From: Pachyseris speciosa
Lineage: Eukaryota > Cnidaria > Anthozoa > Scleractinia > Pachyseridae
NCBI GenBank assembly: GCA_016490735.1
Contig: JAEMWC010000011.1
Span: 2,272,501-2,336,500, forward strand
Length of the DNA stretch: 64,000 bases
Direction: 5' to 3'
Made by a program: the position numbers and the translations under genes. Positions 24,501-33,285 of this stretch are shown one piece after another. Below the pieces are notes generated by a model. That model was given only the letters and a program-made list of their open reading frames with translations. It was not told where the DNA came from and did no database searches. The first letter of the stretch is position 1; every line of letters starts with the position of its first letter.

Positions 24501-25431
24501 AGCAATTACATGTAGCCGGCGCAAAGGGCGGGAAAATACGCGCGTGCAAGTCGCGATTGGTTTTGGTTTTGCTTCTCATTGGTTGAGAAAGTGGCACAAG
24601 TTCTTGGCCAATCACAGAGCAAAGCAATGCAAAACTAAAGTAAAGCCAGAATTACTTTCGACATTCAATTGAAAACCGCTCTAAATCAACCACCAAGACA
24701 AGCGAGAATTACCGGTACTTTGGTCAGTAGCATAACAAAGAGTGGTTATGGCCCACTCTCCTTTGTAGTATGGAGAAAATAGTGGCTATGCCCCAACCCC
24801 AAATGCCCATCCCCAAAGGGTTCAGCCCCGATTTTTTCTATACTACGGCATCGTTTCCTCAAACTACCTAGGCTCTGAGTGCACCCTACCCCGTCGCTGC
24901 CTCTAGGACACCACACCACAAAAAAGTATTTGTTTACACAAATGAGAACCCCTTAGGTATACCTATGATGCAGCATAGCCACAGTCAACCTGGAAATTGT
25001 GGATGTGTTATTAAACGTAAAAGTGTGTGGTCACCTAGAGAGAGTTTATGTATGTGGGTAGACCTTAAGAAGTCTTTCGAACTGGTGGAAAGAGTTGCAT
25101 TTAATTGTATGGATAGTTGTGCGATTTGTTGAAAGCCGGGCTATGGATAAATAGTGATGCATTTTATATAATTTTGCTTAACTAACTTTTTCACAACCCT
25201 CTTTCTAAGTGCAAAGGGTGTCCATTTAAGTCAAACGACTTTCCATTTTTTTCTTTCGTGGAGAATGTAGTAGCACTTACATGCTCTAATATTATTTGAC
25301 AGACCCTTAGGGCCTGCCGTGGTCTTGATTATCATTATCGTGAAGTGTTTATTTATTTTTAATTTTTTTATTATTTCCATTTTCAGCGCGAGGAGGACAG
25401 ACTATTCATTTTAAGTTCTCAAGTTTTTTAG
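6138..25431 (+). CDS. MON1: Vacuolar fusion protein MON1 (Rab7 exchange-factor subunit), 16 exons found
   Basis: MON1 pairs with CCZ1 to activate Rab7 on late endosomes. Coding exons: 6138-6469, 9666-9725, 11095-11173, 11872-11958, 14418-14511, 16490-16604, 16704-16771, 17492-17563, 19392-19473, 19588-19681, 21270-21390, 21611-21677, 22211-22322, 22967-23069, 23979-24074, 25387-25431. All junctions are GT-AG and keep phase, giving about 541 residues, close to vertebrate MON1A/B. An acidic, poorly conserved N-terminal region (to residue 130) precedes three longin-type domains. Domain 1 starts at [18 protein letters not shown] and includes YDLRRLLSG. Domain 2 (about residue 303) has [20 protein letters not shown] and [10 protein letters not shown]. 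Domain 3 has [15 protein letters not shown], then [10 protein letters not shown] and the C-terminal REEDRLFIL. The first exon is missing: the 6138 exon begins with the third base of a codon. Introns carry many transposons, none disrupting an exon. Confidence 0.95.
6661..6938 (+). repeat. 71-bp tandem array derived from a SINE, split by a transposon
   Basis: Units begin at 6661, 6732, 6803 and 6874 with period 71 and are almost identical. Each contains the palindrome CATATATGATTCATTTCATATA. The array resumes at 9313, with units at 9325 and about 9397, after the element at 6939-9312. The same sequence occurs inverted beside the tRNA-derived SINEs near 49961-50465, so the unit is an amplified SINE piece. 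It lies in MON1 intron 1 of the exons found. Confidence 0.8.
6939..9312. mobile_element. 2.37-kb non-autonomous DNA transposon with repeat-built inverted ends
   Basis: Ends AATGCGTGTACCTTAGTG and the complement continue into inverted arrays: about six roughly 60-bp units at 6960-7300 and about five at 9005-9295. Each unit has a palindrome, CGTTTTCC-(8 bp)-GGAAAACG, and a GAATTCGAACTTCC-like spacer. ATTCAC occurs at 6933-6938 and 9313-9318 as a probable target-site duplication, and the interrupted 71-bp repeat is restored when the element is removed. The middle (7310-9000) has no transposase ORF. Confidence 0.8.
9459..9610 (+). mobile_element. tRNA-derived SINE 3' part with simple-repeat tail
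   Basis: A tRNA 5' half (about 9522-9565) has the D-arm AGCTCAGTTGG and a perfectly paired anticodon stem around loop CTGGTAT (anticodon GGT, threonine-like). It then breaks into a TTA/TTG microsatellite before the T-arm. It continues the 71-bp array and belongs to the family at 49961-50465. Confidence 0.65.
10011..11032. mobile_element. TTAA-flanked element, 1.0 kb, in a MON1 intron
   Basis: TTAACCCATTG at 10011 and CAATGGGTTAA ending 11032 form terminal repeats including the TTAA target. The interior has a small GCCGGCCAAAACCGGC palindrome near the left end and no long coding frame. Termini starting CCC after TTAA fit piggyBac-like elements. It ends about 60 bp before MON1 exon 3. Confidence 0.6.
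12361..13630. mobile_element. 1.27-kb inverted-repeat element with C-rich ends
   Basis: TGTGTGGTTCCAGAAAATAT at 12361 is matched by its inverted copy ending 13630. Both ends carry runs of C (or G) and the motif GGAATTTCCATT. Between 12420 and 12530 a short C-rich unit is tandemly repeated. A related element with the same ends and length is at 38638-39903, and one end is seen near 55130. There is no transposase ORF. It lies in MON1 intron 4. Confidence 0.65.
13084..13270. repeat. Long hairpin, 88-bp arms
   Basis: Arms 13084-13171 and 13183-13270 are inverted copies with few mismatches and an 11-bp loop. It starts ATATGTTGTAGGTCAAAAT. It is nested inside the C-rich 1.27-kb element, so it is probably a separate foldback MITE inserted there. 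Confidence 0.75.
14521..14681. mobile_element. Short MITE, about 160 bp
   Basis: Inverted ends CAGTCAAATTCCCATTAAG (14522) and ACTTAATAGGGGTTGAACTG (14661-14680) enclose several AGTGGCCA/TTAAGCGG-like motifs. A sequence starting TACAGTCAAACCCCC at 17727 may be a relative. It begins about 10 bp after the donor of MON1 exon 5. Confidence 0.6.
14928..15761. mobile_element. TTAA-flanked foldback element, 0.83 kb
   Basis: TTAA-AGTGGTACTATGA at 14928 and TCATAGTACCAC-TTAA ending 15761 are the ends. The inverted similarity continues about 180 bp inward, with shared motifs around TTTGCAAATATCT and GATGATGTCAT. It is non-coding. Termini beginning with purines after TTAA fit Kolobok-type elements as I remember that family. 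Confidence 0.7.
15762..16489. other. MON1 intron 5 remainder
   Basis: No coding frame is visible. A TTGTATTGTATTG run near 16320, after a GTTAAATA-like stretch, may be the microsatellite tail of an old LINE 3' end, but no ORF supports it. Confidence 0.35.
17205..17325. mobile_element. Partial copy of the GGCCCCAGTTGTTCAAAG MITE
   Basis: The right end CTTTGAACAACTGGGGC (17302-17318) matches the intact 149-bp copy at 26107-26255. The left end is degraded. It lies in a MON1 intron. Confidence 0.5.
18488..18680 (-). mobile_element. LINE 3' end with ATAC/TATG tail
   Basis: Read on the - strand, a 3' UTR-like sequence ends in AATAAAGGATG and a (TATG)n run (18490-18510), the pattern of a LINE tail. 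A (CCCA)n run lies at 18661-18680. No ORF is left. It lies in the 1.8-kb MON1 intron between 17564 and 19391, which otherwise shows nothing recognisable. Confidence 0.45.
20040..20215 (+). mobile_element. LINE-like 3' end with GTGAA tail
   Basis: An AATAAA (about 20187) is followed by GTGAAGTGAAGTGAAG. This repeats the arrangement of the LINE at the left edge, with a different tail unit. The coding part is lost. Confidence 0.4.
20531..21000 (+). pseudogene. Decayed GIY-YIG endonuclease from a Penelope-like element
   Basis: About 20745-20830 encodes [17 protein letters not shown] then RIEEH, a GIY-YIG core (here VVY...YIGE with Arg and His downstream). It is preceded in other frames by [15 protein letters not shown] and [11 protein letters not shown] and followed by [12 protein letters not shown]. 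These are pieces of the C-terminal region of a mobile-element RT-endonuclease, broken by at least two frameshifts. It is dead and sits in MON1 intron 10. Confidence 0.7.
21841..22151 (+). mobile_element. 0.31-kb MITE, copy A
   Basis: Ends AATTAGATTAT and ATAATCTAATT, a subterminal AGTATAAATCTACTAGCG, and a central palindrome around TCTATTCTGTGATAGATAG. A second copy lies inverted at 25743-26009. Copy A lies between MON1 exons 12 and 13, ending 60 bp before exon 13. Confidence 0.75.
23099..23672. mobile_element. TTAA-flanked foldback element, 0.57 kb, long terminal repeats
   Basis: Ends TTAA-AGTGCTACTACGATC and its near-complement extend inward for about 65 bp with few differences, through ATCACTCGTCGTTTTTC. 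The right TTAA falls in the GGGACGTTAAA end of the neighbouring SINE, so the element inserted at that SINE's 3' end. It starts 30 bp after MON1 exon 14. Confidence 0.75.
23673..23850 (-). mobile_element. tRNA-derived SINE with conserved body
   Basis: On the - strand a tRNA-like head (about 23766-23842) has box A TTAGCTTAGTTGG and box B GGTTCAAACCCC. The body includes GAGGAGAAAGTGCTACC and TAAACCGTAGG and ends CTGTGGGACGTTAAA. The anticodon and acceptor stems pair poorly, so it is not a functional tRNA gene. The body resembles widely conserved metazoan SINE bodies I remember, but I cannot name the domain. Confidence 0.7.
24400..24682. mobile_element. 0.28-kb MITE
   Basis: TAGAGCGCTTTTCAATTGAG at 24400 is mirrored by ATTCAATTGAAAACCGCTCTA ending 24682. 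The interior has repeated CCAATCA / TGATTGG boxes. It lies in the last MON1 intron. The rest of that intron to 25386 shows nothing else clear. Confidence 0.7.
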
Positions 25432-25742
25432 ACTGGTATCCCCATCCCTGGAAAAGAACACTTTGAATGCTGACTCGCACTGACTTCACACTGCCTCGTA
25501 AGCCTTAAAGGAGCAAGATGGACCACAAATGTTCCGAACCGAGAAAAACAGATGAAATATTATTTGTCATGAGGATTATTTTATTTTGATATACTAGTGA
25601 TAAAGTAACTACATAGATTATCAACCAGCGGTGTAAATTAGTTAAAGCAAAGACAATATTTGTCTCATGTTTTTAGTTCCTTTGAAGAAAAGGTCAACGT
25701 GAGACAATTCAGAATTGGAATCAGTTATGAACTCTGTCTAAC

Positions 25743-26009
25743 AATTAGATTATGAGCTCGAGATTTCTATCACGGATAGAAATCGAGAGCGAATAATCTA
25801 ATTATTTAGTCTAAATCTACTAGTCGTTCAAAACTAAACAAGTAAATTATCTAAATCCTCCCCGCAGACACTTCAAAAACGCCAAGAAGCGGCCGCCATT
25901 TGGTTGACAACCACTACTCACCATCTATCACAGAATAGATGGCGAGTAGCGTAGCCAATCAGAGAACGGCATTCGTGATAGAACGCTAGTAGATTTATAC
26001 TAATAATCT
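25743..26009 (-). mobile_element. 0.27-kb MITE, copy B (inverted relative to copy A)
   Basis: This is the reverse-complement relative of 21841-22151, sharing the ends, the CTACTAGCGTTCTATCACG block and the central palindrome, with a shorter interior. It lies about 310 bp beyond the MON1 stop codon. Confidence 0.75.
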
Positions 26010-26106
26010 GTAGAAGGGTTGAGTAAGGATAAAATTTACGAGACTTTTACGTGGCACTCATTAGAGAAACAACAAGATATTACATTAGTATTAACAGTCA
26101 ACTCCT

Positions 26107-26255
26107 GGCCCTAGTTGTTGAAAGAATGGATGGTTTTCTCCAGCGGATACCTCGCTATCCAGCAAATAAAATGTGCTGCGACTAATACACGTTTGTCCGC
26201 TGGATAGTGACCTACCAGCTGGATAACGTTATCTGCTCTTTGAACAACTGGGGCC
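26107..26255. mobile_element. 149-bp MITE, intact
   Basis: Inverted ends GGCCCTAGTTGTTGAAAG and CTTTGAACAACTGGGGCC. Inside are repeated GCGGATA / TATCCAGC motifs that fold internally. Confidence 0.7.
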
Positions 26256-26818
26256 TGATGCAACGGGGACATTTAGAATCACTATTCTATGTTTCTTTAA
26301 TTTTTGAAAACTATTTCTCGTTATCCTTTTGTATTTAAACTATATTTGGAAAGGCATATCGTGCCTTCGATATCAAGTTGTAAGATAACACGGAAACTCA
26401 TTGACGGTACTGAGACGCTCTCCCGGCTTTGTAATCCATGTTACAGGGCAACGATCGACTCGGGTACAAGGAAACATTGTCTGTGTGACATACCTTGCTA
26501 CGTACAAAATCTCACATTTGTTTCCCTTGCAGCAGTGGTTACAAAAATTAGAACTGAGATCTAGTGCGTGCTAAAATTTAAATATGTCAACGGAAAATGC
26601 CGGAAATGCGGGTAAGCCTCAATCCCAAATTTCATCGGCGGACAACCGAATGTGTTTACCCCCTTCAGGGTATCGAAATGCTAAGGCCAAGTGCCTGACA
26701 GGAAAGGACAAATGCTTTAATCACGCTGGACCTCAGGCCTCCAAAGAATAAAGTATGGTTGCCTCAATGACTTCGTTTCGGCCTGGGAACAAAGCAAAAC
26801 AACGTTTTTATTCTATGA

Positions 26819-26897
26819 TCCCGAGGGAAACAGTTAGTTTTGTTTTCCCGAGAGTCCTGACTCGAGGGAAAACAATACTAACTAGTTTCCCAAGGGA
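26819..26897. repeat. 79-bp hairpin
   Basis: TCCCGAGGGAAAC at 26819 and GTTTCCCAAGGGA ending 26897 bracket inverted GTTTTCCCGAGAGT / ACTCGAGGGAAAAC segments. Confidence 0.6.
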
Positions 26898-28914
26898 TAA
26901 TACATTAAGTGCTTTTTTATATATCTAGACTTTCACTTCAACAATCACGGCAAAAAATACAAACAAACAAATAAAGACGACACTACAAGAACACAACTTC
27001 TTTATTCACAAGCCCGCTTAATAAATAATTTCAAATGTTCAAGGGTTAGGGCACGTGAGCACGTGCTGAAGATGACGCCACTTTTTGGTCATGCACTGAT
27101 CACTTGCTGTTGTATCCAGCGCTGGCAACATCGGCATAAATTTGATCAGGGGCACCTCACCAAGAATCAACCAATCACAGTGCCCGTTTTGTTGAGTGAA
27201 AGTCAAGGTATATAACCATGTAACTAATTTTACAATTTAATCGTGAAACAAGTTGCTCGAAGTGTTGTCTTGTATTTAAATGTTGGTTTGAGGGCCCTTA
27301 ATGATGTTTTCCTGGCGCTTTATCTGAAAAGTGTGAAATGTACCTAGCTTAGAACACGCTCTTTACAGATGGTAGAAAGACCTTGGGAAGAAGATTAGCC
27401 TCATCGTGGGATTAGTACGACGGTTGAAATTTAGTCATAATTAAAAATTGTCATGTCTGCCGGTTTTTACGACGTTTTCTTTCTTTCTGTCTCTCTTACC
27501 TCCAGGAAGCACTCCTTTCACTAGAGATCGGGTTTAAATAGAGCTTTCACGTCCCCTGCCCCATCCCCTTATTTGCCTGTTTATAACTGATTTTCATAAG
27601 GTTTTCCCCAACGATTTCGTACTTTCTGTCTTGCAGACATCCTGGAAGCACCCGTTTTATTACAGAGGGTGGGGGCGTGGTAGAGATTTTGTCGTGTAAA
27701 TACCTATCAAGTTCCCCTTCTCTTCGATTATTTCTTTATTATCTGGAAGTCGTATGAGGTAGGAAGCCTTCCATCTCGTTTTATTTCTAATTACCTCGCG
27801 AGGAACGGGAAGTTAGTAAAAGATATGGTTTGTTTTCAATGCTAACCTCGAGCTCCTTCAGAATGTACCAGCATACTGCCTCTATTCCAGTACCTTGTCA
27901 AAACTGGTAGGAGGGTCCGGGATGGAGATTGCTCACTACAGTTGGGTCGTCAGGCGGTGTCAGAAGGATATGGGTATCCCTCCCTTCTCGTATTACTGCC
28001 TTGTTTTGGGTATTCCCCGGTACCCTCCCAGGATGCCCAGATTCCTTGTATTTTGGGTACCCCCGCCCCGGTTAAATAAATATCAGGATTTCACCAGACG
28101 ATCGGAAAATTCCAGTGATGGATTCCAGTACGATTTTCGCACAGCCCTATATATTAATTACTTATACATGCATGTTACTGCCATGCTGACCCAGTTCTAA
28201 ACATGACCATGAACAGAGTTTGACTCAAAAATTGTATACCTAATTATAGGGTTCTACGGACATCTTCCCAAAATAGGTCATAATCCATTGCATTTCCAGT
28301 GAGCGTCCAACATTTTTGGTACTTGTTTGGATCGTTTCACTGGCCAACAACTTCAACAAGTTAGATACTGTTGCAAATGTTTGCTTGGACCTTTACAAGT
28401 TTTTAAGCACGTGTCAAAATGAGATATGTGTAACGCAATCGGGGACGCGTTCGTTCGGTAAACCTTTGTATGTCTAGATCTTTTTTTGGGGGGGGGGGGG
28501 GGGGCAATTTCTCGAGGGTAGTCCATACAAGGGATTACCACAGAGATCTTGCTGGTCCCCAACACCGAAGGCTCTATCTTTAATGTCACGCTAGCCGTTG
28601 CTTCTTGTTAAGCGAGCACTCGTAACTAGGTGGGATGGTGGGTAGAGAGGCAACCATCGGAAGGGAAACAGAGGTAAAAAACAATTTCACACCAAGTGGG
28701 CCGCCAAAAGTGTTTGAGCGCGTCTTGGTGGTTCACGAGTGAGGTTGTCTTTCTGGCTGTTGCGTGGACGAATCGGTGCAACATTTTGTAAGTGGGACTG
28801 GGTGGCTGCACACTAAAAACTATCTGACATAGAAATTGATCGACGGCCTTCTATCCCGCCATCGTCCCAGAATTCCCAGAATTGCTTTTAGTCGAAAAGG
28901 CGACAATTACATCC
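26898..28914. other. Intergenic, low-complexity patches only
   Basis: No conserved coding frame is visible. C-rich runs occur at 27960-28080, and a 20-base G run at about 28485-28504 could form G-quadruplex DNA. The ORFs here have no recognisable motifs. Confidence 0.4.
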
Positions 28915-30451
28915 ATGCTTACTTGAGCTGTTTTTTACCTTGGAAAAGGGACACCAGAGGCCTGGCAGAAGGTCTGCTCATCAAATACGACAAGACAATA
29001 AGTCACTGGATCGAACAGAGAGGCTCAAACAAAGTGTTAGGTGGAGGGAAATTCCCGCCTACTTGGGCTGATGTTTAACCCTGGTTGGAAGGTCTGCTCA
29101 TGAAAGACGACCGGACGGCAACGTTATGGAACAGAGATGCTCATGCAAAGCCTTTGGTGGAGGGAAAATCCAGCCTACCTAAGCTAATTTTTCCTTTTCC
29201 GAAGGGAGACAAGTAGCCTGCCTGGGTCAGAAGGTCCGCTGATCAAAGACGACCGGACGGCAAGTCACTGGAACACAGAGGCTCAAGCAAAGCCTTAGCT
29301 GAAGGGAAATCCACCCTACTTGAGCTGAATTTTTCCTTGGCGAAGAGAGACCAGTGACCTGGCTAGGCCAGAAGGTCTGCTCATCAAAGACGCGACCAGA
29401 CGGCAAGTCACTAGAACAGAGAGGGCTCAAGAAAAGCTGCCGGTGGAGGGACACTTACGCTACTTGAGCTGAGTTTTCCGTTGGCGAAGGGAGTCCAGTG
29501 GGCTTGTTAGGCCAGAGTGTCTGCTCATCAAAGACGACCAGACGGCAAGTCACTGGAACAGAAAGGCTCAAACCAAGTGTTCGGTTCGGAAAATTCCAGC
29601 CTACTTGAGCTGATTTCCTTGGCGAAGGGATACCAGTGGCTGGTTAAGCCAGAAGGTGTGCTGAGATGACCAGACGGCAAGTCACTGGTAAAGAGAGGCT
29701 GAAGCAATGGATTCTCTGGAGGAAAAATTCAGCCTGCTTGAAGTAATTTTTCCCTTGGCGAAGGGAGACTAGTGGCCTGGTTAGGCCAGAAGGTCTGCTA
29801 ATCCAGACGACCCGACAGCAAGTCACTGGAACAGAGAGGCTGAAGTAATAAATAATAATATAGGTTCTTACTAAGCACAAAGCCTTCGGTGTGGGGAAAT
29901 CAAGCCTACTTGAGCTGATTTTTCTCTTAGGCCACAAGGTGTGCTCAATATTGAAGAGCTGGAATAGAGAGGCTCAAACAAAGCCTGCGGTGGAGGCAAA
30001 ATGCAGCCTACTTGAGCTGAGTTGTTTCCTTTGTGAAGGGAGAACAGTGGGCAGGTTAGGCCAGAAGGTCTGCTCATCAAAGACGACCAGATGGCAATTC
30101 ACTGGAACAGCGAGGCTCAAACAAAGCCTTCGGTGTAGGAATCCACCCTACTAGAGCTGATCTTTCCCTTGGTGAAGGTAGACCAATGGCCTTGTTAGGC
30201 CAGAACTTCTGCTCATCAAAGTCGACAGGCTAAAAGTTACTGTAACAGAGAGGGTCAAGCAAAGGCTTCGATAGAGGGAAAATCCACGTACCCTTCTTGA
30301 GCCGATTTTCCCTTTGGCGAGGGAAGACCAGTGGTCTGGTTTGGCCAGAATTTCTGTTCATCAAAGACAACCAAACGGGAACTCACTGGAAAAGATAGGC
30401 TCAAGCAAAGCCTTACCTGGAGGGAAAATGAAGCTTACTTGAGCTGACTTT

Positions 30452-30553
30452 TTAACCCTTTCACCTCCAAGGGGGACTTAAGAGATTTTCCTCTGGCTAA
30501 TACCAGACGATTTTGCTCGTAAAAGGGAGGCCTCTTGGTGGTGAAAGGGTTAA
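30452..30553. mobile_element. 102-bp TTAA-flanked MITE inside the satellite
   Basis: TTAACCCTTTCACCTCCAAG at 30452 and CTTGGTGGTGAAAGGGTTAA ending 30553 are inverted ends including the TTAA target. It lies right beside the SINE that starts at about 30557. Confidence 0.7.
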
Positions 30554-30556
30554 GTA

Positions 30557-30840
30557 GTGTTCATAACTGCGATGGTCATTCACAAATTAAACCATTAATC
30601 CGCAGTCCAGATATATGATTTTCATATATTCATTCTCATATATTCGCCACTCACGGGTATATTACGAACCAAAAAAACGACGACCTCCCAGATGGCTTGT
30701 TAGCTCAGTCGGTAGAGCGCTACACCGGTATCGCAGAGGTCGTGGGTTCGAATCCCGTACAAGCCTGAATTTTTTGTCAGGCTTTATTTTCACTTCTGCT
30801 TAAATAATGTTCATAACTGCGATGATCATTCACATATTAA
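30557..30840 (+). mobile_element. tRNA-derived SINE with an almost complete tRNA cloverleaf
   Basis: Positions 30694-30765 fold as a 72-base tRNA: perfect acceptor stem GGCTTGT/ACAAGCC, D-arm GCTC/GAGC, T-arm GTGGG/CCCGT with loop TTCGAAT. The anticodon arm has two mismatches (CTACA/CGCAG), and loop CCGGTAT has C instead of T at position 33; the anticodon would be GGT (Thr). A hairpin with a T-run loop follows (GCCTGAATTTTTTGTCAGGC). A 33-bp segment starting GTTCATAACTGCGATG occurs at both ends (30557 and 30808). The flanks and 3' hairpin mark it as a SINE, not a host tRNA gene. Confidence 0.7.
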
Positions 30841-33285
30841 AGCCTTAACTGGATGGAAAATGCAGTCTAATTGATTTTTCCCTTGGTGAAGGGAGACCAG
30901 TGGCGAGTTTAGGCCAGAATGTCTTCTCATCAAGACGACCAGACAGCAAGTCACTGTAACAGAGAGGCTCAAATAAAGCCTTAGCTGGAGGGAAAATTCA
31001 GCCTACTTGAGCTGCTTTTTCCCTTGGCGAAGGGAGATCGGTGGCCTAGTTAGGCCAGAATGTCTGCTCATCAAAGATGACCAGCCAGCCAGCCACAACA
31101 ACAAAGAGGCTGAATCAAAGCCTCCGATGGAGGGAAAATCCAGCCTACTTGAGCTGACTTTTTTCCTGGCGAAGGGAGACCAGTGGCCTGATTAGGCCAC
31201 AAGGTCTGCTCATCAAAGACGGCCAGACAGCAAGTCATTGAAATAAAGAGACTTCGGTGTAGAGAAAATCCAGCCTACTTGAGCTAATTTTTCATTTGCG
31301 AAGGGAGACCAGTGGGTAGGTTAGGCCTGAAGGTCCGCTCATCAAAGACGACCAGATGGGAAGACACTGGAACAGAGAGGGTCAAACAAAGCCTTCGGTG
31401 TAGGGAAAAACCACCACGTTGGCGAACGTAGACTAATGGCCGTGTTGGGCCAGACGTTCTGCTCATCAAAGACAATCAGGCGGCAAGTTACTGGAACAGA
31501 GAGGCTCAAGCAAAGCCTTCCATGGGGGCACACTCGAGCCTGCTGGAGCTGATTTTCGCTTTGGCGAAGGAAGAACAGTGGCCTGGTTAAGCCAGAAGGT
31601 ATAATCAACGACGGCCAGATGGGACGTCAACGGAACAGAGAGGCTCAAGCAAAGGCTTCGATGGAGGGAAACTCCAGTCTGCTTGAGTTTATTTTCCTTC
31701 TGGCCAAGGGAGACCAGTGGCTTCAAGACTACAAGGTCTGCTCATCGAAGACGAGCAGAGGGGAACTCACTGGAAAAGAGAGGTTCAAGCAAAGCCTTAA
31801 CTGGAGGGATAATGCAGCTTACTTGAGCTAATTTTCCCCTTGGCGAGAGGAGACCAGTGGCCTGGTTAGGCCAGAAAGTCTCCTTATAAAAGTCGACCAG
31901 AAGGCAAGTCACTGCAACACGGAGGCTGAAGCAAAGCCTTCGGTAGAGGGAGAATCAGGCCTACTTGAGCTAAATTTTTTCCATGGCGAAGGGAGACCTG
32001 TGGCCTCGTTAGGCCAGAAGGTCTCTTCATCAAAGACGAAAAGACGACAACTCACTGGAACAGAGAGGCTCAAACGAAGCCTTCGGTGGAGGAAAGATTC
32101 AGCCTATACTTGAGCTGATTTTTTCCTTGGCGAAGGGAGACCATTTTCTGGTTGGGCCAGAAGGTGTTCTCATCAAAGATGATAAGACGGCAATTTAATG
32201 GAACAAAGAGGGTGAAAGAAAGCCTTTGGTGGACTGAAGCTCCAGCCTACTTGAACTGGTTTTTCCCTTGGCGAAGGAATTCCAGTGGCCTGGTTAGGAC
32301 AGAAGTTCCGCTTATATCAAAGACGACCGGACTGAAAGTCACTGGAACAGATGGGTGCAAACAGAGCCTTAGCTGGATGGAAAATGCAGCCTACTTGAAG
32401 TAATTTTTCCCTTGGCGAAGGAAGACCAGTGGCCTGGTTAGGCCAGAAGGACTGCTTATCAAAGATTACCGGACGGCAAGTCACTGGAACAGAAAGGCTG
32501 AAGGAAAGCCTTCGGTGGATTGAAAATCCAACGTACTTTAGGTGATTTTTAATTTCCCTTGGGAAAGGGAGACCAGTGGTCAGCTGGTTAGCCATCAAAG
32601 ACGTCAAGACGGCAAGCCATTGGAACAGAGAGGCTCACGGGCAACTCCTTCGGTGGAGGGAAAATTCAGCGTACTTGAGCTGATTTTATCCTTTACGAAG
32701 GGAGACCAGTGGGCAGGTTAGGTCAGAAGGTCTGTTGATCAAAGACGACCAGCTGGTAAGTCACTGCGTGGTACAGAGAGGCTCAAACAAAGCTTACGGT
32801 GGAGGGAAAATCAACTCTGCTTGAGCTGCTTTTTCCCTGCTTTTTTTTGACGAAGGGAGACCTGTGGCCTTGTTAATTATAGTCCAGAAGGTCTGCTCAT
32901 CAAAGTCGACCAGACAGCAAGGCACCGGAACAGAGAGGCTCAAGGAAAGCCTTCGGGTTTAGGGAAAATCCAGCCTATTTGAGCTCACTTTTCCCTCGGC
33001 GAAAGGAGATCAGTGGATTGGTTAGGCCAGAAGGAGTGCTCATCAAAGAAGACCAGACGCGAACTGGGTCACTGGAATAGGGAGGCTCAGGCATATCCTT
33101 CGGTGGAGGGAAAATGCGGCCTAGATAGAAGGAAAGACCTGCAGCTTCCCATTGAAATACGACTCCCCTGAAAACGACTGCATGGAGTCAATAGGAGACC
33201 TGTGGCCTGGTTAGGCAAAAACGTCATCAAGTCTCTGGAACAGAGAGGCCCAAGCAAAGCCTTCGGCGGAGGGAAAATCCAGCAC

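Larger units (their letters stand above)
28915..33285. repeat. Tandem array of about 140-bp repeats, nearly 30 copies
   Basis: Successive CTGCTCATCAAAGACGACC blocks recur at 28971, 29091, 29233, 29374, 29517, 29654 and 29792 and so on to about 33050, spacing mostly 137-143 bp (first spacing 120). Each unit runs through GCAAGTCACTGGAACAGAG, AAGCCTTCGGTGGAGGG, CCTACTTGAGCTGATTTT and GGCGAAGGGAGACCAGTGG. Copies differ by substitutions and small indels. The frame is not maintained on either strand, so I read it as a satellite or minisatellite. It is interrupted at 30452-30840 by a MITE and a SINE. Confidence 0.9.

Noticed and set aside
30694..30765. Functional tRNA-Thr(GGT) gene
   Set aside because: The acceptor and T arms are good, but the anticodon stem has two mismatches, position 33 is C, and the flanks are those of a SINE family.
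29227..32607. Several - strand ORFs with similar residues across the satellite
   Set aside because: They are repeats of one unit read in shifting frames with many stops; unit lengths are not a multiple of three.
28915..33285. CRISPR-like array
   Set aside because: There is no short repeat and unique spacer pattern; whole units are repeated, and the genome is animal with introns.
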